Assembly (NCBI GenBank): GCA_002068205.1
Contig: MVZB01000232.1
Span: 1-5,269 of the forward strand
Length of the DNA: 5,269 bases
Source: a candidate division BRC1 bacterium ADurb.BinA292
GTDB taxonomy: Bacteria; Sumerlaeota; Sumerlaeia; MVZB01
Direction of reading: 5' to 3'
Shown in pieces: positions 1 to 5,112 of this stretch; within the stretch, counting starts at the first letter, position 1, and each line of letters starts with the position of its first letter. The position numbers and the translations under genes are program-made. The notes beneath the pieces were generated by a model that was given only the letters and a program-made list of their open reading frames with translations, was not told where the DNA came from and did no database searches.

Positions 1-44
1 GCCCCCCGCACCGGATGATGCCAACGGGACGGAAGCGACCTGAC

Positions 45-63
45 GCATCCCGGCAGGGGATGC
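45..63 (+). terminator. Possible intrinsic-terminator-like hairpin
   Basis: GCATCCC (45-51) pairs perfectly with GGGATGC (57-63) around the 5-nt loop GGCAG. It begins two bases after a TGA (41-43) that closes an open frame entering from the left edge (frame 2, ending ...DDANGTEAT). This would fit the end of an upstream plus-strand gene, but 13 codons cannot establish a gene. No T-tract follows the stem, so it may be only a 3'-end hairpin or chance. A minus-strand gene starting at 48 cannot be excluded either. Confidence 0.25.
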
Positions 64-104
64 CCCACGCTCCGCGCTGACACGCCCGCCCCGCCTCGAT
101 GGAA

Positions 105-158
105 ATCGGTCGGATCGGTCGGATCGGTCCGATCCGTCGGATCCGTTCAATCCGCCCG
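105..158. repeat. Six degenerate 9-bp tandem units forming an imperfect palindrome
   Basis: The units are ATCGGTCGG (105), ATCGGTCGG (114), ATCGGTCCG (123), ATCCGTCGG (132), ATCCGTTCA (141) and ATCCGCCCG (150), the last followed by AT. The first two are identical; later ones drift while keeping the leading AT and the 9-bp period. The middle is also an inverted repeat: 120-127 is the exact reverse complement of 129-136 around T128, and pairing continues with two mismatches to 111 and 145. The transcript could therefore form a long hairpin. It lies in the gap upstream of the prepilin gene. It may be a small REP-like or microsatellite repeat, or several copies of a protein-binding site; the sequence does not decide. 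Confidence 0.7.
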
Positions 159-230
159 ATATCAGCCCCGCCTCCCCCGACCTGAATCGAACGCGCGCGG
201 CACCGAAAAAAAACCCGACATGGATCACTT

Positions 231-258
231 TTTTGTTGCGAAGCGGCCTCCCGATAAT
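231..258 (+). promoter_or_regulatory. Candidate promoter of the prepilin gene
   Basis: GATAAT (253-258) matches five of six bases of the sigma-70 -10 consensus TATAAT. It sits in the only AT-rich part of this otherwise GC-rich leader, about 60 nt before the prepilin ATG. The -35 region is weak: a T-run ending in TTG (229-235) lies about 17 nt upstream, and TTGTTG (233-238) gives a short 14-nt spacer. An A8 tract (206-213) upstream could act as an UP-like element. Transcription would start near 265, just before the 18-bp palindrome. Inferred from sequence only. Confidence 0.35.
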
Positions 259-271
259 TAGCATCACCGGT

Positions 272-289
272 CGTTGACTATAGTCAACG
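272..289. promoter_or_regulatory. Perfect 18-bp palindrome, candidate operator or leader hairpin
   Basis: CGTTGACTATAGTCAACG is fully self-complementary. It lies 29 nt before the prepilin ATG and just downstream of the candidate -10 at 253-258, where a repressor site would block transcription. Perfect dyads of this length are typical of dimeric helix-turn-helix regulators. As RNA it could form a 7-bp stem with a UAUA loop, so a leader-RNA role is also possible. I cannot name the regulator family from the site alone. Confidence 0.55.
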
Positions 290-318
290 CGAGAAATCCA
301 TAGGAGACAGTTGTCATC

Positions 319-1068
319 ATGCGCTTATCCCGCCCCGCGGCCTCCTCCCCCTCGGCCTTTACCCTCATCGAGCTGCTCATCGTTGTCGCCATCATCGCCA
401 TCCTGGCCGCCATCGCCGTCCCCAACTTCCTCGAAGCGCAGATCCGCTCCAAGGTCTCCCGCGTCCACAGCGATCTGCGCACCCTCGCCACCGGGCTGGA
501 AGCCTATCGCGTCGATCACAACCACTACCCCGAGGGAACCGACAACCCCGCCCGCTACCCCCAGCAAATCGCCGACTTCCTCGGCAACCGCGCCTCCGGT
601 TACTACACGCTTTGCACCCGCGACGGCAACCTGATCGCCGGCCGCGATTTCCACACCCTGACCACCCCCGTCGCCTACGCCACCTCGTTTCCCACCGACC
701 CCTTCGCCGAGCAGGCCGCCGGCTTCATGACCTACTGCTACCGCCCCGATAAGGAACACGGCACCGGCTACATCCTGACCTCCTTCGGCCCGGATGCCGA
801 CCTGCTGGAGGACGTCCAGGGCAAGCTGGGCGCCGGCACGGCCAGCCTCAACCCGCTCAGCACGTTCATGGACCCGGGCGTCCCCGCCCGCCTCGGCGAC
901 ATCAACGAGCGCGGCGTCGTCTATATTTTTGAAGGAAAGCCCCAGAATCTGTCCGGGCCGCTGGAGCCCTACGGCGGGTTGCAGGGCGCGCTCAACGACC
1001 TGAGCTATGACCCGACCAACGGCTCGGTCAGCGACGGCGACATCTATCGGCTCGGACCCGGCTTTTGA
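319..1068 (+). CDS. Type IV prepilin-like / type II secretion G-type pseudopilin
   Basis: The predicted 249-aa protein has a class III prepilin signal. A short basic leader (residues 1-13, MRLSRPAASSPSA) is followed by FTLIELL and a hydrophobic helix to about residue 35. The prepilin peptidase would cut between Ala13 and Phe14, methylate the new Phe, and leave Glu at mature position +5 (residue 18), as pilus or pseudopilus assembly requires. Ala replaces the usual Gly at -1, a tolerated variant. The rest is an exported globular domain with a SFPTDPF segment (123-129), a TSFGPDAD segment (154-161), two cysteines (99 and 140) that could pair, and a Gly/Asp-rich tail containing YDPTNG. The start is firm: it is the only ATG after an in-frame TAG (301-303). 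AGGAG (302-306) precedes it with a long 12-nt spacer. No secretion or pilus machinery genes are visible nearby, so the target filament (T2SS-like pseudopilus or type IV pilus) is unknown. The family call is strong; the role is an inference. Confidence 0.9.
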   Translation: MRLSRPAASSPSAFTLIELLIVVAIIAILAAIAVPNFLEAQIRSKVSRVHSDLRTLATGLEAYRVDHNHYPEGTDNPARYPQQIADFLGNRASGYYTLCTRDGNLIAGRDFHTLTTPVAYATSFPTDPFAEQAAGFMTYCYRPDKEHGTGYILTSFGPDADLLEDVQGKLGAGTASLNPLSTFMDPGVPARLGDINERGVVYIFEGKPQNLSGPLEPYGGLQGALNDLSYDPTNGSVSDGDIYRLGPGF

Positions 1069-1141
1069 GTGCTCGCTATTCCCCAAATCGCAAGCTGCTT
1101 CAGGATTTCAGGTTCCATGCCGGCGCTTCCGACTTGTTGAT

Positions 1142-1168
1142 CGGTTCAGTCCGCAGAGCGGACGACCG
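1142..1168 (+). terminator. Candidate terminator hairpin of the prepilin gene
   Basis: GTCCGC (1149-1154) pairs perfectly with GCGGAC (1158-1163) around a 3-nt AGA loop. An outer CGGT/ACCG pair (1142-1145 with 1165-1168) extends the stem past a small internal bulge. GTTT follows directly on the plus strand, a very short U-run. It lies 73 nt after the prepilin stop. The structure is clear; the terminator role is tentative because the U-tract is minimal. Confidence 0.45.
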
Positions 1169-1176
1169 GTTTAAAG

Positions 1177-1209
1177 CGCAGGGTGACGGCCGCAGGCCGG
1201 AACCCTGCG
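1177..1209 (-). terminator. Candidate terminator hairpin of the dnaN-TPR transcript
   Basis: CGCAGGGT (1177-1184) pairs with ACCCTGCG (1202-1209). Inside, CGGCC (1187-1191) pairs with GGCCG (1195-1199) around a GCA loop. On the plus strand the two stems are separated by a symmetric GA/GA internal loop. It lies 99 nt past the TPR stop. Read on the minus strand, the stem is followed by GCTTTAAACC, again with only three Ts. Fold strength is high, but the short T-run leaves the function tentative. Confidence 0.45.
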
Positions 1210-1308
1210 TCGCCGCCTCCCATGATCCAAGCCCCTGGCAGCGGCGCCCGGAACCGATCTGCATTCGGGAAACGACGAGCGATTGATGGTCGCGCGGGCG
1301 ACGCGCAG

Positions 1309-2004
1309 TCACTCCGGCTTCGCGTCCGCCGGCGGCCGCGCCTCCAGTTTGGGCGCCACATCGCCCAGCACGGCGTCGGCCAGTTGCTGGCGATGCGGCA
1401 GGGCGCGCCGGTCCCACTTGGGATCGGCCGCCGCCCCCTGGAAATGCGTCGCCGCTTCCGCGATCCGGCCGGCCTCCTGCGCCTGTAAACCCAGATAGAA
1501 ATGCGCGGCGGCGTCGGATGGTTTGCGCGCCAGCGCTTTGCGGAAGGATTCCGCCGCTTCCTCGTGCTTGCCCTGCAGCCGCCACGCAATGCCGTATTCC
1601 ACATCCAGCGGCTCGTTGGGCGCATACTGGCGGACCAGTTCCAGGTGCGCCAGCGCCTCCTCCGGCTGGCCCATTTCCAGGTAACACTGCGCCAGTTGCC
1701 GCTGGCGCATCCAGGCGTGCGGCTGCTTGCGGACGATGTACTGGAGATACGGGACGGCTTCGGCGTAGCGCTCGGCGGCGATCAGCGCCTCCGCCTTCTG
1801 CGTGAACCGGCCGATGCGGTAGCCGTACCACATCGCCAGGATCATGGTGAACGATAGGACGGCGAAAACGCCCAGGATGACCCACGGCCACGGATCGAAC
1901 CGGCGCGGTGCGGCGGCTGGGTCGGCGGCGGAAGGGCCGTCGCCGCCCCCCTCGGGAGGAAACTGGCCGGCGCGCGGGGGCGGGACGATCCCGATTGCGT
2001 TCAT
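1309..2004 (-). CDS. Membrane-anchored tetratricopeptide-repeat protein
   Basis: The 231-aa protein begins with a Pro/Gly/Ala-rich segment of about 35 residues, followed by one transmembrane helix (about 38-60, starting WPWVILGV). Roughly four TPR units then fill residues 67-198, with the usual pattern of small and aromatic residues (for example RYAEAVPYLQYIV, GQPEEALAHLELV, GKHEEAAESFRKAL, GRIAEAATHFQGA). The last 30 residues are probably unstructured. TPR arrays bind partner proteins, so this is most likely a single-pass scaffold; which side of the membrane the repeats face is unclear, since basic residues flank both ends of the helix. An in-frame TGA directly abuts the ATG, so the start cannot lie further upstream. 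The gene follows dnaN by 16 nt on the same strand with only a poor ribosome-binding sequence, suggesting translational coupling. No specific function can be assigned. Confidence 0.82.
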   Translation of the reverse strand: MNAIGIVPPPRAGQFPPEGGGDGPSAADPAAAPRRFDPWPWVILGVFAVLSFTMILAMWYGYRIGRFTQKAEALIAAERYAEAVPYLQYIVRKQPHAWMRQRQLAQCYLEMGQPEEALAHLELVRQYAPNEPLDVEYGIAWRLQGKHEEAAESFRKALARKPSDAAAHFYLGLQAQEAGRIAEAATHFQGAAADPKWDRRALPHRQQLADAVLGDVAPKLEARPPADAKPE

Positions 2005-2020
2005 TCAGCGCGTCCCGGCC

Positions 2021-3169
2021 TCAATCTTCAACAGCGCCCGCGGCCGCCGGCTGCGGGACGTCGTCTATGTCGGTCATCCGCACCGGCATGATCAGATAGA
2101 GCGAATCGGGATCGCTTTCGCATTCGAACACGACCGGCGCGGCGGCCTCCTTCATCTTCATTTCGATCACGGCATCGGGCGCAACCTTGAAGATCTCCTG
2201 CAGATACTGGTAGTTGAACGCGATCCGGAACGGCTCGCCGTCGTAATCGGTTTCGACCGACCCCTCGTACGAACCGTCCTCGAACGAGCGGGCGTTGATC
2301 TCAATCTGGCCATTGGTGAAATGCAGCACGATCGAGTGGTGCTTGCGCTCGGCCAGGATCGCCGCGCGGCTGATCGCGTCGGACAGGATCGTCTTCTGCA
2401 CCTTGATCGTCCGCTTGAACGTCTGCGGGATCACCGCCTCGTACTTTGGATACGTCCCCTCGATCCGGTTGGAGATGTAGGTCAGATTGCTCAAGGAAAA
2501 AACGACCTGGCGCTCGGCGAACGCAATCCGAATCTCCCCCTCCTCGCCGATCGCGTGATCGATCTCGGTCAGGATCCGCTCGGGCAGGATCGCCTGGATC
2601 GACGAGCCGCCGATGATCTCGACCGGCTCGATGATCGACTTGCCCAGCTTGCGGCCGTCGGTCGCGACGCACGTCAGCTTGCCCTCGGCCACGTCGAACA
2701 GCACCCCCATCAGCACCTTGCGCGGGTCGCGCGTCGGGATCGCGAACGTCGTATTGTGCAGCGCGCGCTTGAGGTCGGCCTGGCGCAGGACGATCGTCAG
2801 CTGCGGCTCGACCTTCGGCCAGTCCGGAAAGTCGTCAACCGGCATCGTCGTCAGCGCATATGTGTTGCGCGCCGCGCGGATCGTCATCCGGTTGCCCGCG
2901 GTCTCCAGGTTCACGTCGCCATCGGGGAGCAGCCGCACGATGTCGGTCAGCAGCCGGGCGCTGGCCGTTGCGCGCCCGCCTTCCTCGACGTTGGCCTTGA
3001 TCCGCACTTGCCCGAACGATTCCAGATCGGTGCCGCTGAGCACGACCTCCTCGCCCGCCGCCTCGATCAGCACGTTGGACAGGATCGGCATCGTCGTCGT
3101 CGAGCTGACGACGTTGTGCACGAGGGCCAGGCTGCTGGCCAGCGATTGGCGTTCAAAGACGACTTTCAT
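2021..3169 (-). CDS. dnaN: DNA polymerase III subunit beta (sliding clamp)
   Basis: The 382-aa product is the ring-shaped processivity clamp that tethers DNA polymerase III and other DNA-handling proteins to DNA in the cytoplasm. The N-terminus MKVVFERQ...MPILSNVLIEA matches the usual opening of domain 1. Three clamp domains fit about residues 1-125, 126-252 and 253-366. Landmarks are FPDWP (114-118), ATDGRKL (169-175, usually ATDGHRL), GTYPKYEAVIP (238-248) and YLIMPVRM (358-365), the last forming part of the partner-binding pocket. The frame stays open upstream to an ATG at 3331, but that stretch encodes an Arg/Gly-rich string unlike any clamp. The ATG at 3169 instead has AAAGGA 10 nt upstream and gives the family length. 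After MPVRM, where most clamps end within a few residues, there is an extra 17-residue acidic, Ala/Pro-rich tail. dnaA and recF are not adjacent: upstream is a 519-bp gap, downstream a TPR gene. Confidence 0.96.
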   Translation of the reverse strand: MKVVFERQSLASSLALVHNVVSSTTTMPILSNVLIEAAGEEVVLSGTDLESFGQVRIKANVEEGGRATASARLLTDIVRLLPDGDVNLETAGNRMTIRAARNTYALTTMPVDDFPDWPKVEPQLTIVLRQADLKRALHNTTFAIPTRDPRKVLMGVLFDVAEGKLTCVATDGRKLGKSIIEPVEIIGGSSIQAILPERILTEIDHAIGEEGEIRIAFAERQVVFSLSNLTYISNRIEGTYPKYEAVIPQTFKRTIKVQKTILSDAISRAAILAERKHHSIVLHFTNGQIEINARSFEDGSYEGSVETDYDGEPFRIAFNYQYLQEIFKVAPDAVIEMKMKEAAAPVVFECESDPDSLYLIMPVRMTDIDDVPQPAAAGAVED

Positions 3170-3179
3170 CGCGAGCGGT

Positions 3180-3185
3180 TCCTTT
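3180..3185 (-). promoter_or_regulatory. Ribosome-binding site that fixes the dnaN start
   Basis: Read on the minus strand this is AAAGGA, ten bases before the ATG at 3169. It supports that ATG over the in-frame ATG 162 nt further upstream at 3331. Confidence 0.7.
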
Positions 3186-3431
3186 GTGGAATCAAATTCA
3201 GTTATGGGCGGTCCCGCGCCCGCGGACCCACGCGGTCCGACCCGCCGCGGCCCGCGACGCCGGCGCGATCTCGGCACTCCGCCCGCCGACCGCCGACGGC
3301 GACGCCGCGGGCTCAATCCAGCGACGGCCACGACTGTTTTCAGGTTCGCCGCGAGTTGATTTCGGGCTACTTGCGCTGGCCGGGTGAAAGCCTTCCCGCA
3401 TGGCGATTTCGAAGCGCCGACGGCTCATCCA

Positions 3432-3459
3432 ACTCTAATCAGCGCGCGCCGAATGTCAA
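3432..3459 (-). promoter_or_regulatory. Candidate promoter for the dnaN-TPR transcript
   Basis: On the minus strand TTGACA (3459 to 3454) is a perfect -35 consensus. After a 16-nt spacer comes TAGAGT (3437 to 3432), four of six matches to TATAAT. Transcription would start near 3425, giving dnaN a leader of about 255 nt, which is long. It is the best sigma-70-like match seen upstream of dnaN; a closer, weaker promoter around CATAAC (3206 to 3201) is an alternative. Confidence 0.4.
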
Positions 3460-3552
3460 CGCCCATTCCCCCCGGCCCGCTGGATCGCATGCCAAGGATG
3501 CGGGAGAATGCCGGCGAGCGCATCGGGCGAACCGAGCGGACCCCCTCGCCGG

Positions 3553-3582
3553 TTGACTTTGGGGCGAAGCGCATGGCTTAAT
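3553..3582 (+). promoter_or_regulatory. Candidate promoter for the permease gene
   Basis: TTGACT (3553-3558) matches five of six -35 bases, and CTTAAT (3577-3582) matches four of six -10 bases, with an 18-nt spacer. Transcription would start near 3589, about 100 nt before the preferred TTG start. AT-rich steps are rare here, which makes the match more noticeable. With the minus-strand candidate at 3432-3459 it would form a divergent pair. Confidence 0.45.
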
Positions 3583-3670
3583 CCTGACGGCCTCGGCCCG
3601 GCCGCCGCGCGTTGGTCGGGCCATGGCGGCCGCCGACGGCCGAATGGCCTTGCCGCGCGGCGCCCCCCAT

Positions 3671-3678
3671 GGAAAGGA
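3671..3678 (+). promoter_or_regulatory. Ribosome-binding site favouring a TTG start for the permease
   Basis: GGAAAGGA lies ten bases before the in-frame TTG at 3689. The upstream in-frame ATGs at 3623 and 3644 have no comparable purine-rich site, and the sequence before the first is GGTCGGGCC. The site therefore points to TTG as the start. Confidence 0.6.
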
Positions 3679-3688
3679 CCTCCCCTCG

Positions 3689-5104
3689 TTGGCCTGGATT
3701 CTACGTCGTTATTCAATCCGCGAAGTGGCTCTGCCCACGGTCATGGCGCTCCTGCTGCTGACGTTCGTCTTCATCATCGGCAGCATCCGCGACCTGATCG
3801 ACCTGGTGCTGCATCCGGGCGTCACCGTCGGCCAGGTCCTGGTCGTGCTGGCCAGTTTTCTGCCCGCCACGGTGCTGTTTGTCGTGCCGATGGCGGTGCT
3901 CATCGGCGTGCTGATCGGCGTCGGGCGGATGACGCTCGACCGCGAAGTGCTCGCGATGCGCGCCAGCGGCATCAATCTGTTTTCGATCTTCGCCCCAATG
4001 CTGGCGCTGGCCGTCGTCCTGGCCGGCGTCGTCTTCTGGCTCGGCGCCGGACCCGTGCCGCGGATGTTCCTGCGGGGGATGGAACGGGTGGCCGACATGC
4101 GGTTCGCGCTCATCTCCTCGCTCGGCCCGGGCCAGTTCCACGAGATCGAGGGCGACGACAACATGGCGCTCTTTTTCCGCGAGCGCGACCCCCAGACGCA
4201 GGCCATGAAGGGCGTGGTCCTGAAAATGCAGAAGAACTTCGAGGGGTCTGATCTGCGCAAGAAGCTCGAGTCGCTCCAGGTCAGCGGCGAACTCAAGCGC
4301 ACCGTCCTGCGCGTGCGCGGCGGCAAGCTCGAACTGGAGAAACCCCAGGCCTCCGACGAGGAGACGACCGAGACGACCCGCGCCGCCGCCGCGGCGGACG
4401 CGACCAGCGTCTCGCTGACGCCGGTGCTGAAGGCCGGCGCCGATGCCACCCCCGACGCGGAACGCCGCGACGCGCCGGCCGACGCAGACGACGAAGGCCC
4501 GGAGCCGATCTTCCGCGAGGGCAGCGTCCCGATCGCCGAGAACGAAATCACCTACATCTTCGCCGAAACCGGCGGCATCCGCACCGGCTTCCGGCGCGAC
4601 GGCCGGCGCGACCGCAATGCCGCCATCCTCCTCTCACTGCGCAACGGCTCCTACCACCGGCTCTCGCCCGACCCGCTCAAGCCGGAATACGTGTCGGGTC
4701 GGTTTGGCCGGCTCGAAAAGCTCCTCTTCACCGATACCGAGATCGATCAGGAGAACAAGACGCGCACCAATCCGGAGCTGGTGGCCTACTACAAGGACCG
4801 CAAAAACGACCTGGATGACCGGCGCAAGGCCTACAAGGAATACATCCGGCGCTTCGTCTTCCCGGCGGCCTGTTTCGTCTTCGCGCTGATCGGCGTGCCG
4901 ATCTCGATCTGGGTCCGGCCCAGCGGCAAATCGTGGGGTATTCTTCTCGCAATCGGCCTGATGCTTATCTACTATGTGCTCATGCAATGGGGCCTGTCGA
5001 TGGTCGAGGACGGCAAACAGCTCGGCCTGGCGATGTCGATCTTCCCCGTGGCTCTTTTCTCGGTTCTGGGCGCCCTGCTCTGGTGGCACACTCTCAGGAG
5101 CTGA
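3689..5104 (+). CDS. LptF/LptG-family lipopolysaccharide export permease (YjgP/YjgQ)
   Basis: From TTG 3689 the protein has 471 residues. LptF and LptG are the inner-membrane halves of the LptB2FG ABC transporter, which extracts lipopolysaccharide and passes it to the periplasmic bridge. The layout fits: three N-terminal membrane helices (about 14-34, 47-78, 97-121), a large periplasmic jellyroll region (about 122-385), and three C-terminal helices (about 387-409, 415-436, 443-466). Family signatures include RYSIREV at the start, DREVLAMRASGI (84-95) after the second helix, and FALIGVPISIWVRPSGKSWG (398-417). Starting at ATG 3623 would add 22 unlike residues before the usual M-x-x-L-x-R-Y opening; the TTG has a better ribosome-binding site. 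The periplasmic part carries an unusual acidic, Ala-rich insertion at about 218-275. LptF and LptG cannot be separated with confidence here, so no symbol is given. AGGAG for the next gene lies inside its last codons, so the two are probably co-transcribed. Confidence 0.9.
   Translation: MAWILRRYSIREVALPTVMALLLLTFVFIIGSIRDLIDLVLHPGVTVGQVLVVLASFLPATVLFVVPMAVLIGVLIGVGRMTLDREVLAMRASGINLFSIFAPMLALAVVLAGVVFWLGAGPVPRMFLRGMERVADMRFALISSLGPGQFHEIEGDDNMALFFRERDPQTQAMKGVVLKMQKNFEGSDLRKKLESLQVSGELKRTVLRVRGGKLELEKPQASDEETTETTRAAAAADATSVSLTPVLKAGADATPDAERRDAPADADDEGPEPIFREGSVPIAENEITYIFAETGGIRTGFRRDGRRDRNAAILLSLRNGSYHRLSPDPLKPEYVSGRFGRLEKLLFTDTEIDQENKTRTNPELVAYYKDRKNDLDDRRKAYKEYIRRFVFPAACFVFALIGVPISIWVRPSGKSWGILLAIGLMLIYYVLMQWGLSMVEDGKQLGLAMSIFPVALFSVLGALLWWHTLRS
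5096..5100 (+). promoter_or_regulatory. Ribosome-binding site of the last gene, inside the permease coding end
   Basis: AGGAG overlaps the final codons of the permease gene and precedes the ATG at 5113 by 12 nt. Its position suggests the two genes are translated from one mRNA. The 12-nt spacing equals that of the prepilin gene. Confidence 0.5.
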
Positions 5105-5112
5105 AGCAGCAT

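Larger units (their letters stand above)
3170..3688. other. Divergent intergenic region between dnaN and the permease gene
   Basis: These 519 bases are GC-rich and hold no convincing gene. Short open frames on both strands encode Arg/Pro/Ala-rich strings with no recognisable motif or good ribosome-binding site. The region carries candidate divergent promoters (separate entries) and a 6-bp hairpin, CGGACC/GGTCCG (3223-3228 with 3234-3239). I looked for DnaA boxes because dnaN often sits near an origin. The closest, near 3183-3193, matches only the TCCACA half of TTATCCACA, and there is no AT-rich unwinding element, so I do not call an origin. Confidence 0.6.

Noticed and set aside
306..315. 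GACA/TGTC mini-hairpin just before the prepilin ATG
   Set aside because: Four base pairs around a 2-nt loop cannot form a stable RNA hairpin and are expected by chance.
325..1086. 253-codon open frame on - opposite the prepilin gene
   Set aside because: It is a Gly/Val/Ala-rich antisense shadow with no motif; the plus strand carries a clear prepilin signal and a ribosome-binding site.
1065..1286. 73-codon plus-strand frame after the prepilin stop
   Set aside because: It starts at a TTG overlapping the prepilin stop, has no ribosome-binding site and runs through both terminator-like hairpins; the product shows no recognisable feature.
1100..1891. 263-codon minus-strand frame overlapping the TPR gene
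   Set aside because: The product is an Ala/Gly/Arg-rich string without repeats, while the alternative frame gives a membrane helix plus regular TPR units. It would also run through the hairpins at 1142-1209.
3198..3428. 76-codon minus-strand frame upstream of dnaN, and a 65-codon plus-strand frame at 3384-3581
   Set aside because: Both are Arg/Pro/Ala-rich with weak or absent ribosome-binding sites and no motif; they look like GC-rich background in a promoter region.
1844..3556. 570-codon open frame on + opposite dnaN
   Set aside because: It is the antisense mirror of the dnaN gene in GC-rich DNA. The product is a His/Arg/Asp-rich string without any domain, and the minus strand encodes an unmistakable clamp.
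3170..3688. Possible replication origin next to dnaN
   Set aside because: There is no full DnaA box (best is a 6-of-9 match near 3183-3193), no cluster of boxes and no AT-rich unwinding element.
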